DNA of 64,000 nucleotides from Monoplex corrugatus. Taxonomy: Eukaryota > Mollusca > Gastropoda > Littorinimorpha > Ranellidae. Each line of letters opens with the position of its first letter. Position 1 is the stretch's first letter. The DNA is taken from contig JAPXFY010000012.1 in assembly GCA_030674185.1 (NCBI GenBank), forward strand, positions 1,604,874-1,668,873. The letters run 5' to 3'. Positions 25,386 to 37,567 of this stretch are shown in pieces. The translations under genes were made by a program, and so were the position numbers. The notes below the pieces were generated by a model. The model searched no databases. It was not told the origin of the DNA and saw only the letters and a list, made by a program, of their open reading frames with translations.

Positions 25386-25796
25386 ATCAGTGGTCAGGGC
25401 ATATGGAATTCATCCTGAGTGCGGAGATGTCATCTTGAAAAACTGAGACAAAGTGAAGCTTTGGAGAGTTTTGCTACTATTGCTTTGAATGGCTGATGAC
25501 TTGATGTATGTATGGATGTCCTGTTGTAGTGTGGATGTCTGATGTATGTATGGTGTCCTTGATGTGATGTCTATGTATGATGGATGTCCTGTTGTATGTG
25601 TGGATGTCCTGATGTACATGTGGATGTCCTGTCCTCTGGCCACCCCTGGCAGCAGGTTGACTGAGTTCTACATGAAACAAAACAAAACGTATCACCTGTT
25701 TTGGGAGCGTAGGACCTTCCCACTGACAGCTCTAAACACTGACACAGCTCTGTCACGGTCTTCATCCTCCCATTCACCGTCCCTCAAATCACCAGT

Positions 25797-26378
25797 GTCT
25801 TTCTTCGTTTTTCTGTTTAGATTCTGTGTGTTGTCTTCCTTTGTTTTTCTGTTTAGATTTTGTGTGTTGTCTTCCTTTGTTTTTCTGTTTAGATTCTGTG
25901 TGTTGTCTTCCTTTGTTTTTCTGTTTAGATTTTGTGTGTTGTCTTCCTTTGTTTTTCTGTTTAGATTCTGTGTGTTGTCTTCCCTTGTTTTTCTGTTTAG
26001 ATTCTGTGTGTTGTCTTCTTTGTTTTTCTGTTTAGATTCTGTGTGTTGTCTTCCTTTGTTTTTCTATTTAGATTCTGTGTGTTGTCTTCCTTTGTTTTTC
26101 TGTTTAGATTCTGTGGTGTTGTCTTCCTTTGTTTTTCTGTTTAGATTCTGTGTGTTGTCTTCCTTTGTTTTTCTGTTTAGATTCTGTGGTTGTCTTCCTT
26201 TGTTTTTCTGTTTAGATTCTGTGTGTTGTCTTCCTTTGTTTTTCTGTTTAGATTCTGTGTGTTGTCTTCCTTTGTTTTTCTGTTTAGATTCTGTGTGCTG
26301 TCTTCCTTTGTTTTTCTGTTTAGATTCTGTGTGTTGTCTTCCTTTGTTTTTCTGTTTAGATTCTGGTGTTGTCTTCCT
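25797..26378. repeat. 36-bp minisatellite with splice-acceptor-like units
   Basis: About 16 units of 36 bp: TTCCTTTGTTTTTCTGTTTA, GATTCTGTGTGTTGTC. Every unit holds a long polypyrimidine run ending TAG|A, a strong-looking 3' splice site on the plus strand. The 12-residue frame (FVFLFRFCVLSS) follows from the unit length. About 110 bp of unique sequence (25680-25796) precedes it; no exon was established. Confidence 0.94.
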
Positions 26379-26399
26379 CAAAGGTTTCATTTTGTGTTG

Positions 26400-26875
26400 T
26401 TTTGAGCCCTTTGACTCCCTCACCCTGTCCACCAGCATCCTGCATCGTCAACCATGCTAGCAAAGCAGAAACTTAATTCTTTGACTCCCTCACCCTGTCC
26501 ACCAGCATCCTGCATCGTCAACCATGCTAGCAAAGCAGAAACTTAATTCTTTGACTCCCTCACCCTGTCCACCAGCATCCTGCATCGTCAACCATGCTAG
26601 CAAAGCAGAAACTTAATTCTTTGACTCCCTCACCCTGTCCACCAGCATCCTGCATCGTCAATCATGCTAGCAAAGCAGAAACTTAACCCTTTGACTCCCT
26701 CACCCTGTCCACCAGCATCCTGCATCGTCAACCATGCTAGCAAAGCAGAAACTTAACCCTTTGACTCCCCCATCCTATACATCAGCTTCCGGCAGGAAGG
26801 ACAGAGTAAGGGAGTCAAAGGGTTAAGTTTTTGCAGTTGGTGGGATAGGGTGTGAGAGTCAAGGGGTCACACCAG
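26400..26875 (-). repeat. Foldback MITE with one arm tandemly amplified (70-bp unit)
   Basis: Five tandem copies of a 70-bp arm (TTTGACTCCCTCACCCTGTC, CACCAGCATCCTGCATCGTC, AACCATGCTAGCAAAGCAGA, AACTTAAT/CC) are followed by a single inner region and the opposite arm ending GAGTCAAAGGGTTAAG and GTGTGAGAGTCAAGGGGTC. It is inverted relative to the 62934 copy. Confidence 0.9.
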
Positions 26876-26879
26876 ACAG

Positions 26880-27165
26880 TTTATTCTGCCCAGTAAAAGG
26901 TCTGCTGATTTTGTCTGTTGGCTTTGTGTCTTATGGCATCTTTGTAAGGAAGACAACATTGCTTTCTCTGTTATAGTGTACTGACATTGGTGTTACTTTG
27001 TATTGATGAAATGCAGTGTGTATTGTAGTAGCTTATGTTGTGTGGGATTGATGCTAGAGGTTTTTGTTTGATGAGTTGTGTACAGAAGGGTTGTAGTACC
27101 TGGTTTTACTATGTGGGCTTGTGTAATGTGGGTTGACTTGTTCCTTGCTAGATGTTACTTGGTGT
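26880..27165. other. Unique T/G-rich stretch, no gene
   Basis: No repeat family or exon signature seen. Confidence 0.6.
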
Positions 27166-27167
27166 AG

Positions 27168-27470
27168 TAGTTTGTGTGTGTGTGTGTGTTTGTGTATGTG
27201 TTTGTGTGTGTGTCTATGTGTGTGTTTGTGTGTGTGTGTGTGTTTGTATGTGTGTGTTGTGTGTGTCTATGTGTCTATGTGTATGTGTGTGTTTGTGCGT
27301 GTGTGTGTCTATGTGTGTGTGTGTGTGTGTGTGTATGTGTGTGTGGTTGTGTACATATGTATCTATGTGTGTATCGTGAATGTGTTGTTTACATGTGTGT
27401 GTAGTGTGTGTTTCTGTGTGTCTGTGTCTGTGTCTGTCTGTCTGCCTGTGTGTCCATGTGCACGTGTTTG
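27168..27470. repeat. TG-rich tract with TTTG/TATG/CTATG variants
   Basis: Imperfect TG repeats. The Cys/Val-rich open frames across it are not genes. Confidence 0.93.
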
Positions 27471-28510
27471 TGAAACAGCGACAGTTGACGTTCTGTGATC
27501 TGTGATGATGGTGTCACAACTGTTTTCATTGTAACTTGTACAAACTGTGGCAGATGTCAGTGTTGTGTATATAGTGGATGGGACAGTACATTTGTTGTGT
27601 GAAATCCTTACCGCCTTTATGGCAATTTAATGTAGGGCAGCAACGGAGGTCCTCCACTCGTGTCTGCTCTTGTTCGGTCCTCTGTATGGTACCCTGGGTA
27701 TGTGTCAGGGTCTGGAGGTCTGCTGATGTTTGTGGACAGGTGTTCCTGGGTCTCCTGCCTTGTGTCTTCCTTCTGGTGCCTACCTGCCTTGTGCCTTGCA
27801 GATGCTGGGAGCTCTTTCAGTATAAATAGTATCCCCACCTTCTGGGAATTCTGTGCTAGAAATGCCCTCTTTTCTGTCACTCTTTGTTTCTGCCTTGTTT
27901 CTTGTATGTGTTCGATAAAGTCTTACGTACTTTTTGTTAGGATTAATAACTGGGTACATACACATGTATTAAGTGCATTTTTGGTTCTAGGGAAATAAGA
28001 TATGCAGAAGCAATTTCAAATAATTTAGACCCGTTTTTGTATATGTTTTAGGTCCTTAGTTATGTTTAAATTTGTAGTCAGGTATGTTTTTTAATCAAAT
28101 CCCCTGTGCAATAAATTGGACGGAGTGGTCAGCACAAGGGCCATCTCCTTAGATTATGTGTGCGAATGCATTGATATGTGTACTGGATTTTCTTTTCTTT
28201 TTTTTTTTTTTTCCTGTTGAAGTATTGTGTATGTTTTGAAACAGGTATAGCCCTGATATGGCTGTACACAGTCGGCTGGGCTTTAAACACAACAACAATA
28301 ACAGTGAAGTACAGTCTGACTGATGTGACCATGCTTATTAAGTTGACCTTCACAATCCTTCCACGTCGTTGTTTGGGGTTGTTGTTTTTTTTCTTTCTTT
28401 TTTTTGTGATGGTGTTATCAGCAACCAGAAAAAACATGAATAAAGAATAAGAACGAGTATTTAATACAAGCGTAAGATCACAAACAAACACCAGATACAA
28501 AAATTGGGAG
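27471..28510. other. Longest unique stretch between NUDT22 and calcineurin B
   Basis: About 1 kb of non-repetitive, AT-rich sequence with poly-T runs (28195-28212, 28383-28403) and AATAAA at about 28109 and 28438. It could be the 3' UTR of an unseen gene, but no coding exon was recognised on either strand. Confidence 0.5.
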
Positions 28511-28516
28511 AAAAAG

Positions 28517-29617
28517 ACTGTTATCAGTGTTGTACTGGGTCAGTAGCTGTAGTTGTTGACTGTTATCAGTGTTGTACTGGGTCAGTAGCTGTAGTTGTTG
28601 ACTGATATCAGTGTTAGTTGTACTGGGTCAGTAGCTGTAGTTGTTGACTGTTATCAGTGTTAGTTGTACTGGGTCAGTAGCTGTAGTTGTTGACTGTTAT
28701 CAGTGTTGTACTGGGTCAGTAGCTGTAGTTGTTGACTGTTATCAGTGTTGTACTGGGTCAGTAGCTGTAGTTGTTGACTGTTATCAGTGTTAGTTGTACT
28801 GGGTCAGTAGCTGTAGTTGTTGACTGTTATCAGTGTTAGTTGTACTGGGTCAGTAGCTGTAGTTGTTGACTGTTATCAGTGTTAGTTGTACTGGGTCAGT
28901 AGCTGTAGTTGTTGACTGTTATCAGTGTTGTACTGGGTCAGTAGCTGTAGTTGTTGACTGTATCAGTGTTGTACTGGGTCAGTAGCTGTAGTTGTTGACT
29001 GTTAACAGTGTTAGTTGTACTGGGTCAGTAGCTGTAGTTGTTGACTGTTATCAGTGTTGTACTGGGTCAGTAGCTGTAGTTGTTGACTGATATCAGTGTT
29101 AGTTGTACTGGGTCAGTAGCTGTAGTTGTTGACTGTTATCAGTGTTAGTTGTACTGGGTCAGTAGCTGTAGTTGTTGACTGTATCAGTGTTAGTTGTACT
29201 GGGTCAGTAGCTGTAGTTGTTGACTGTTATCAGTGTTAGTTGTACTGGGTCAGTAGCTGTAGTTGTTGACTGTTATCAGTGTTGTACTGGGTCAGTAGCT
29301 GTAGTTGTTGACTTTTATCAGTGTTGTACTGGGTCAGTAGCTGTAGTTGTTGACTGTTATCAGTGTTAGTTGTACTGGGTCAGTAGCTGTAGTTGTTGAC
29401 TGTTATCAGTGTTGTACTGGGTCAGTAGCTGTAGTTGTTGACTGTTATCAGTGTTAGTTGTACTGGGTCAGTAGCTGTAGTTGTTGACTGTTATCAGTGT
29501 TGTACTGGGTCAGTAGCTGTAGTTGTTGACTGTTATCAGTGTTAGTTGTATTGGGTCAGTAGCTGTAGTTGTTGACTGTTATCAGTGTTAGTTGAACTGG
29601 GTCAGTAGCTGTAGTTG
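28517..29617. repeat. 46/42-bp minisatellite
   Basis: About 25 units with GTAGCTGTAGTTGTTGACTG, TTATCAGTGTT(AGTT)GTACTG and GGTCA. Units come in two lengths that differ by one AGTT step, mixed along the array. Confidence 0.95.
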
Positions 29618-29659
29618 GTTGGTGATGGTGTTGGTAGAGAAGGTTGACATGATTCTTCA

Positions 29660-29998
29660 CAGGTTGTTTGTGTGGAAGGTTGATAGTTTGGTAATTTGTG
29701 TGGAAGGTTAATAGTTTGGTAATTTGTGTGGAAGGTTAATAGTTTGGTAATTTGTGTGGAAGGTTGATAGTTTGGTAATTTGTGTGGAAGGTTGATAGTT
29801 TGGTAATTTGTGTGGAAGGTTAATAGTTTGGTCATTTGTGTGGAAGGTTGATAGTTTGGTCATTTGTGTGGAAGGTTGATAGTTTGGTAATTTGTGTGGA
29901 AGGTTGATAGTTTGGTAATTTGTGTGGAAGGTTAATAGTTTGGTCATTTGTGTGGAAGGTTGACAGTTTGATAATTTGTGTGGAAGGTTGATAGTTTG
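29660..29998. repeat. 28-bp minisatellite
   Basis: About 12 units of 28 bp: GTTTGGTAATTTGTGTGGAA then GGTTRATA. It is unrelated in sequence to the 28-bp array at 8484. Confidence 0.95.
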
Positions 29999-29999
29999 C

Positions 30000-30460
30000 T
30001 AAGGTGGCTGGCTGTCAGCCTCCAGCACTGTGAGCTAGAATGGACAGGACATCTCTGGTACAGTGTCAGCTTGGTGTTGGTGCTGTACTGGTGGACCTCC
30101 ACAACTTGTTCAATATTCTGAAGGCGTTTCTGGCTTTTCTGAAAATGTTTTGATGCCACTAACCTGCTCCTCCATGGTGTGTGTCTGTTGGCCACGTGAG
30201 TGAGGTGTTTTGTGATAGCATCATGGCACTCAGGGACATTTCTTTTGTGATCACTTTTTGTTCCTGTCTGTCCTGTTTTCTACTTGTACACCACCTTCAT
30301 AGCTGCAGAAGCTGGTACAGTTTGTACAATGCAGTGATGATGACGATGACCTGATGATGATGATGATGATGATGATGACCATGATGATGATGTGATGACA
30401 ATGAGGGAAATAACCATGCTGCTATGGAGTTCCATCTTCTGTGACTGAGACCGCTTTCTG
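30000..30460. other. Unique stretch with a (GAT)n run
   Basis: A minus-strand open frame at 30000-30195 (VASKHFQKSQKRLQNIEQVV and on) has no family match I know and no clear splice pair. (GAT)n occupies 30330-30400. Confidence 0.5.
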
Positions 30461-30469
30461 CTTTCATCT

Positions 30470-30979
30470 TTCTTTTTTTCTTCTTTTTTTTTTAATTGAT
30501 TTTTTTTTTTTTTTTAGAAAATGGGAGATTGTTTCATGTTGACCAGAGGTGTGTGAGAGCGCATGTAAGCACGCACACTCATGCATGCGCGCGTGTGTGT
30601 CTGTGTGTGTGTGTGTGTGTGTGGTTGTGGTGTGTGTGTGTGTGCGCACGCACGTGATTGCATAATATATACGTATATCATTCGTTGTGATAAAATTGTG
30701 ATCTAAAAATATCAATATCGACCTAAGTGTATATGTGTGTATGTTTGTTTGTGTGTGTGTATGTTTGTCTGTGTGTCTGTGTGTGTATGTATGTTTGTGT
30801 GTCTCTGTGTGTCTGTGTGTGTATGTTGTTTGTGTGTCTCTGTGTCTTGTGTGTGTATGTATGTTTGTCTGTGTGTCTGTGTGTGTATGTATGTTTGTGT
30901 GTCTCTGTGTCTGTGTGTGTATGTATGTTTGTGTGTCTCTGTGTCTCTGTGTATGTATGTTTGTGTGTCTCTGTGTCTC

Positions 30980-31027
<48 letters not shown>
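30470..31027. repeat. Poly-T, TG tracts, TGTTTGTGTGTCTCTG repeat and (GA)n
   Basis: A T-rich stretch (30470-30518), TG blocks (30593-30645), then a 30-50 bp periodic TATGTATGTTTGTGTGTCTC-type repeat (30730-30997) and (GA)n (31000-31027). Confidence 0.9.
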
Positions 31028-31030
<3 letters not shown>

Positions 31031-31174
31031 TAATACATAAACAGAATAATGTTGGTGTATATCTGGCAGCTTCATCATTCTTCAGCTTGGGGTGTCTGTG
31101 AATAAAATGGAGAAATGGATGACTCTCGTTAGAGCTTTTGTCTTTAGTCTTTTTGCTTTCCCCCCCCTCCCTCC

Positions 31175-31725
31175 CTCACACACACACACACACACACACA
31201 TACCTACACACACCTACACACACACACACACACACCTACACACACACACACACATACCTACACACACCTACACACACACACACATACACAACACACACAC
31301 ACACACACACAACACACAACACACACACTCTCACAACACACACTCTCACACCAACCACACACACACACACACATACATACACACACACACACACACACAT
31401 ACATACATACACACCTCACACACACACACCTACACACACACAACACACACTCTCACAACACACACACACACATACCACACACACACACACACACACAACA
31501 CATCACACAACCTACATACACACCACACACACACACACACAACACACAACACCACTCTCACAACACACAAACACACTTTCACACCACACACACACTACAC
31601 ATACATACACATACACACACACCACACACACCACACCACACACACACACATACACACACACAACATACACACACACACACACACACACACCACACACACA
31701 CACCACACACACACACACACACACA
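31175..31725. repeat. CA-rich compound tract
   Basis: CA repeats with CCTA, CATA, ACAAC and CTCTCA interruptions, some recurring as 30-60 bp blocks. The His/Thr-rich frames are artefacts. Confidence 0.93.
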
Positions 31726-32330
31726 ATTACAACCACCACTCCAAAGCCAAGCCACAAAACATCTGTACCCAGAACATCAAACCCACCCGTAATCTGAAAA
31801 CAATCATCTGTAATTGCTTCTTGTGAGATAATGGTGGGGTGTTTTTTTTCTTTCTTTCTTTCTTTCTTTTTTTGGCTTATCTATTTTGTTCGAAAGAACA
31901 AACACAAACTCCATTTTCATTTTCTAGCAAATATGGATATTAATTTTCTTAAAACACACCAAATAACATACAGAAAAAAAAAACAACCAACACACAGTAC
32001 TGATAAATATAAACAACAATGAACCATTTGTAAACCAACCTCACATTCAACTCTTGGCAGTATGGAAACCAACAACTCTTTCACAAACAAAAGTGAAACC
32101 GGAGCAACAGTAAACCATTGAAAGATATAAAGCACAAAATGGGAACCATAATAAACATGTTAAAGCATCACTGGCAAATAGTAACGAACAACAACAACAC
32201 GTCAAAGTGCTGTATCAGACAACAGGAACAACACAGAACACGCAAAACATGTGCTGACACAATACATGTAAGGAGTCATTCACCAATCAAACTCTACACA
32301 GTCACATGTCAGGCCATTACAAACAAATAA
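31726..32330. other. Unique A-rich stretch, no gene
   Basis: AT-rich, with TTTC repeats at 31850-31870. Nothing recognised. Confidence 0.6.
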
Positions 32331-33060
32331 TATCACACACACACACACACACACACCACACACATCACCACACACACCACACACACACACACACACAAAC
32401 ACAACACACACCACTCACATACACACAAACACACACTCACACCACACAACACACACACACTACACACAACACACACACAAACAACACACACACACCACGC
32501 ACCACACAACACAAACACACACACAACACCACACACCCCACACACACCCTGGCCACCAGACATACAATCACCCAACGTATCAACCAACAACACATGACAA
32601 AGACAAACACATCACACAACACATCTGACCAACAACACAACATCACACAACACAGTACCACAACATCACACAACACATTGGCCAACAGCACAAACAACAT
32701 CACACAACACATGTACCAACAACATCACACAACACATTTCCCAACACCAACATCACACAACACATGTGACCACACCAACATCACACAACACATGTTGACC
32801 AACACACAACATCACACAACACATGTTGGCCAACAGGCACAAACAACATCACAAGCGCTTTGAACAAGAACATCAGCACGAAGGGAAACTCAATAAATTC
32901 AAACAGTATAGATCTACACACACACACACAATCTCTCTCCACTCACACACACACACACCCACACACACACAACACACACACACACACACACACACCACAC
33001 ACACACACACACACACACTTCTCTCTCACCACCACACACACACACACAACCACACACCAA
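32331..33060. repeat. CA tract and ACAACATCACACAACACATG repeat
   Basis: CA-derived sequence (32331-32550), then a 25-35 bp irregular repeat of ACAACATCACACAACACA with TGTTGACCA-type linkers (32600-32850), then more CA (32915-33055). The irregular repeat may have grown from the CA tract. Confidence 0.88.
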
Positions 33061-33189
33061 CATCACCAAGGACAGGACAGGATCAAATTGTGTGGATTTT
33101 CCCATTATTGCAGGGTAGAGAGGGAAGTTGATAATTTGTGTATGGTTTTGTGTAGATGTACCGGACAACTAGTGTGTGTTGTGTACGAT

Positions 33190-35322
33190 AACAAGGTACC
33201 AGACAACAGTTGAGTGATGACACAGTAACAGACGTGCTTTAACAGTACCATGGTAACATACTTGATGGAACAGTACCATGAACAGTACGCAGGTTGGTGT
33301 GAACAGGTACCATGGGTAGCATACTTTTATGTGAGTGTTGGAAAGGTACCATGGTAGACGTTGGTGTGTGTGTGTTGGAACAGGTACCATGGGTCAGACA
33401 GTACTCTGATGTGTGTGACATTGTTGGAACAGGTACCATGGTAAGACAGATACTGGTGTGTGTGGTTGTACATGGGAACAGTTACCATGGGTAAACAGTA
33501 CCATGAACAACTGTGTGTTGTGACGTGTGTTGGAACAGGTACCATGGGTAGACAGTACTAGTTGTGTGGCATCTGTGTGTGTGTTGGAACAGGTACCATG
33601 GTAGACAGTACTGTGTGTGTGTGTGTTGGAACAGTACCATGGTAGACAGTACTGTGGTGCTGTACTTGACAGTAAGTCGTCTTGTGTGTGCTCGTACTGG
33701 AACAGGTACCATGGTAACAGACTCTGTTGGACTGTTGAACAGTACCAACGGGTAGACAACTGCTGTGTGTGTTGACTCGAGACAGTACATGGTTTAGAAC
33801 AACCATGGGTACGGACAGTCATACATACTGTGTGTGGTGTTGGAACGTACCATGTTAGCAGACTTGGGGTGTAACAGGTACCATGGTAGAAGTACTAGTG
33901 TGTGTGTGTGTTTGAACAGTACCATGTGTAGACGATGTGTGTGTGTGTTGGAACAGGTTACCATGGGGTAGAACAGTACCTGGTGAGTGTGTGTGTGTGT
34001 TGGAACAGGTACCATGGGTAGACAGTACTTGTGTGTGTGTGTGTTGGAACAGGTACCATGGTAGACAGTACTGTGTGTGGGTGTTTGGAACAGGTACCAT
34101 GGTAGACAGTACTGTGTGTGTGTGTGTGTTGGAACAGGTACCATGGGTAGACAGTACTTGTGTGTGGTGTGGAACAGGTACCATGGGTAGACAGTACTGT
34201 GTGTGTGTGTTGGAACAGGTACCATGGGTAGACAGTACTGTGTGTGTGTGTGTGTATGTAGACTGGTGTGTGTGTTGGAACAGGTACCATGGGTAGACAG
34301 TACTCTGTGTGTGTGAGTGTTGGAACAGGTACCATGGTAGACAGTACTGTGTGTGTGTGGAACAGGTACCATGGTAGACAGTACTGTGTGTGTGTGTGTG
34401 TTGGAACAGGTACCATGGGTAGACAGTACTCGTGTGTGTGTGGTGTTGGAACAGGTACCATGGGTAGACAGTACTGTGTGTGTGTGTGTGGAACAGGTAC
34501 CATGGGTAGACAGTACTTGTGTGTGTGTGTGTTGGAACAGGTACCATGGGTAGACAGTACTCTGTGTGTGTGTGTGTTGGAACAGGTACCATGGTAGACA
34601 GTACTGTGTGTTGTGTGAGTGTGGAACAGGTACCATGGGTAGACAGTACTGTGTGTGTGTGTTGAACAGGTACCATGGTAACAGTACTCGTGTGTGTGTT
34701 TGGAACAGGTACCATGGGTAGACAGTACTGTGTGTGTGGTGTTGGAACAGGTACCATGGGTAGACAGTACTGTGTGTGTGTGTGTGTTGGAACAGGTACC
34801 ATGGGTAGACAGTACTGTGTGTGTGTGTGTGTTGGAACAGGTACCATGGGTAGACAGTACTCTGTGTGTGAGTGTTGGAACAGGTACCATGGGTAGACAG
34901 TACTGTGTGTGTGTGTGTGTTGTGAACAGGTACCATGGGTAGACAGTACTCTGTGTGTGTGTGTGTTGGAACAGTACCATGGGTAGACAGTACTGTGTGT
35001 GTGTGAGTGTTGGAACAGGTACCATGGTAGACAGTACTGTGGTGTGTGTGTTGGAACAGGTACCATGGTAACAGTACGTGTGTGTGTGTGTGTTGGAACA
35101 GGTACCATGGGTAGACAGTACTCTGTGTGTGTGTGTGTTGGAACAGGTACCATGGGTAGACAGTACTGTGTGTGTTGTGTGTTGGAACAGGTACCATGGG
35201 TAGACAGTACTGTGTGTGTGTGTTGACAGGTATGTGACATACTGGTGTGTTGTGGAACAGGTACCATGGACAGACAGTAGTGTGTGTGTGTGTGTGTAGG
35301 AACAGGTACCATGGACAGACAG

Positions 35323-35359
<37 letters not shown>

Positions 35360-35492
35360 GTGTGTGTGTAGGAACCGGTACCATGGACAGACAGTAGTGT
35401 GTGTGTGTTGTGTGTGTAGGAACAGGTACCATGGACAGACAGTAGTTGTGTGTGTGGTGTGTGTTGGAACAGGTACCATGGGCAGACAGTAC

Positions 35493-35523
<31 letters not shown>

Positions 35524-35699
35524 AACAGGTACCATGGACAGACAGTAGTGTGTGTGTGTGTGTGTGTGTAGGAACAGGTACCATGGACAGACAGTAGTGT
35601 GTGTGTGTGTGTGTGTAGGAACAGGTACTATGGACAGACAGTAGTGTGTGTGTGTGTGTGTAGGAACAGGTACCATGGACAGACAGTAGTGTGTGTGTG

Positions 35700-35752
<53 letters not shown>

Positions 35753-35780
35753 GAACAGGTACCATGGACAGAAAGTAGTG
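33190..35780. repeat. 2.6-kb array: GGTACCATGG unit with an embedded TG tract
   Basis: About 55-60 units of roughly 35-50 bp: GGAACAGGTACCATGGGTAG, ACAGTACT, then (TG)4-25. Unit length varies mostly through the TG run. Units left of about 34000 are degraded. To the right of about 35260 the linker changes to GGACAGACAGTAG. The GTACT/GGTACC phrases are palindromic. The 664-, 572- and 525-codon minus frames (THTHT/TVYPWYLFQ) are artefacts. Confidence 0.95.
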
Positions 35781-35801
35781 GGTTTCACACCAAACAGCAG
35801 C

Positions 35802-35871
35802 TTTAACCTTTGACTCCCTCAACCATTCCATCCACTAGCTTTCTGAATGGCTGAGAGGGTCGAAGAGTTAA
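35802..35871. mobile_element. Foldback MITE, inner palindrome only
   Basis: AACCTTTGACTCCCTCAACC to GGGTCGAAGAGTTAA with a short centre. This is one inner palindrome with no outer arms. Confidence 0.8.
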
Positions 35872-36225
35872 AACAGTCTCTGTACCATGCAGAAGCCACG
35901 AGGAGACACCCCCCCCCCCTTCCCCAAACAACACTTCAAATAATAACAATACGTAATATTCTAGATTAACATATATGCCATTTCCAATAATATAGTATGT
36001 CCACGCAATATACAACTTATCACAATACAAGTGATTTGACAAAACACTTCAAAACTATCAACGCACACTCAAAAACTTTCCGGAAGGCATCACACGGGTA
36101 ACACACAGAGCTAAATTATGGCTCAGTAGAATAAAAAAAAAAAAAGCTGGCACGTATCCACAAGCTTATTACATATACTACAATGGGCAAGCAAATACCT
36201 ACTGACTTAATGCTTGTGTAATATT

Positions 36226-36427
36226 CAGGGCTTAAAACAGGAGGAAAAAAACCCACTGAAACTAGGGGGGTCTGGGGGCAAATCAGGGGCCATAACTTGT
36301 GCGCCGTTGCTATGAACGCTTGCAAGCTGATCACGAATGCCTTGCTCCTTTCTTTTTTTTAAAAAAATTTTTTTTGACAAACCGAAATCGCGGAATTCCG
36401 CCCAGACGCGGAACGTTTTAAGCCCTG
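36226..36427. mobile_element. hAT-like MITE
   Basis: 202 bp with perfect terminal inverted repeats CAGGGCTTAAAAC (36226-36238) and GTTTTAAGCCCTG (36415-36427), flanked by AATATT on both sides (36220-36225, 36428-36433). CAGGG ends are typical of hAT elements, whose duplications are usually 8 bp; since AATATT is itself a palindrome, the exact duplication is ambiguous. There is no coding capacity. Flanking unique sequence 35872-36219 holds no gene. Confidence 0.85.
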
Positions 36428-36705
36428 AATATTTCGAGAGATGTCAGTTTTGTCATAAATGCTGATCCCAATGAAAACCAGTCATCATCCACGAGTTTAA
36501 GACAGGAGTCTTTGTGGCACAGAACAACTTCTTTACGCCCCCCCCCCAACACCCACAGTTTGCAGTTTGTTCATGAGGGATTTGTGCCACTCTGGCAATT
36601 CCATGTGTTCCACCCAAATCTGCCATCAACTGTCTGTCACACTGTTCAGCTTGCACTAAACCCTATGCACTAGCAATGGGGATGTAGGATAAGGGACCTA
36701 TCATT

Positions 36706-36868
36706 ATCAAACAGCAAGCCCACACCACCACAATGATAGCTAAATATTAAGATGGGCAGCAAACAGCAAGCCCACACCACCACAATGATAGCTAAATATT
36801 AAGATGGGCAGCAAACAGCAAGCCCACACCACCACAATGATAGCTAAATATTAAGATGGGCAGCAAAC
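36706..36868. repeat. 52-bp repeat, about 3 units
   Basis: AGCAAGCCCACACCACCACA, ATGATAGCTAAATATTAAGA, TGGGCAGCAAAC in three near-identical copies, next to dispersed SINE-like sequence at 36560-36650. Confidence 0.93.
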
Positions 36869-36955
36869 AGCCAGTATTCATGATGCTGGCCAGGATTGAA
36901 CTCCAGATATGGGAAAAGTGGCCATCTGGTCATGCTGCATCTGGTCTCAGTGACT

Positions 36956-36970
36956 GTGCATGTGTATGTG

Positions 36971-37054
<84 letters not shown>

Positions 37055-37126
37055 TGTGTATGTGTGTGTGTGTGTGTGAGTATGTGTGTATGTGTGTGTG
37101 TGTGTTTGTGTATGCGTGAGCGAGTG

Positions 37127-37160
<34 letters not shown>

Positions 37161-37312
37161 AGTATGTGTGTGTGTATGTGTGTGTGTGTGTGTGAGTATG
37201 TGTGTATTGGTGTGTGTGTGTGTGTGTGTGTGTATGCGTGAGCGAGTGTGTGTGTGTGTGTGCGTGTGTGTGTGTGTGTGTGCGCGTGCGTGCGTGCGTG
37301 CGTGTGTATGTT
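36956..37312. repeat. TG-rich tract
   Basis: TG repeats with TATG, TGAG and TGCG interruptions; some 60-90 bp blocks recur (GCGTGAGCGAGTG twice). Confidence 0.95.
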
Positions 37313-37567
37313 GTATGTATTGTATATGACAGACTTGCATTTATCAAATGATTCAAACATTTTTTTTCCTGAACTATTTTTCATGGACTAATGGTACTAC
37401 AGTATAACTCATTTCTGATTTCATTTGTTGTTGTTGTTGTTGTTGTTGCTGTTTTCATGAAGAACTGTCCATATTAAAACAGCAGACAGGCATGGACCTG
37501 GTCACCCGCCCATGATTTCATGTTGTTCTCTGTTTATTCAGGACCAACTGACCATATTACAACAGTA

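Noticed and set aside
25546..26460. 304-codon frame with FVFLFRFCVLSS repeats that looks like a membrane protein
   Set aside because: Hydrophobicity comes from the T-rich 36-bp unit; no conserved part outside the array.
27578..27998. Cys-rich plus-strand frames as possible exons
   Set aside because: Overlapping frames with no conserved motif; the region looks like non-coding unique sequence.
29944..30195. Minus-strand frame VASKHFQKSQKRLQNIEQVV as a possible exon
   Set aside because: Runs into the 28-bp array, no donor/acceptor pair of the right phase and no recognised family.
33794..35788. 664-, 572- and 525-codon minus-strand frames rich in THTHT and YPWYLFQ
   Set aside because: Read through the GGTACCATGG/TG array; frame and length depend on indels in the TG runs.
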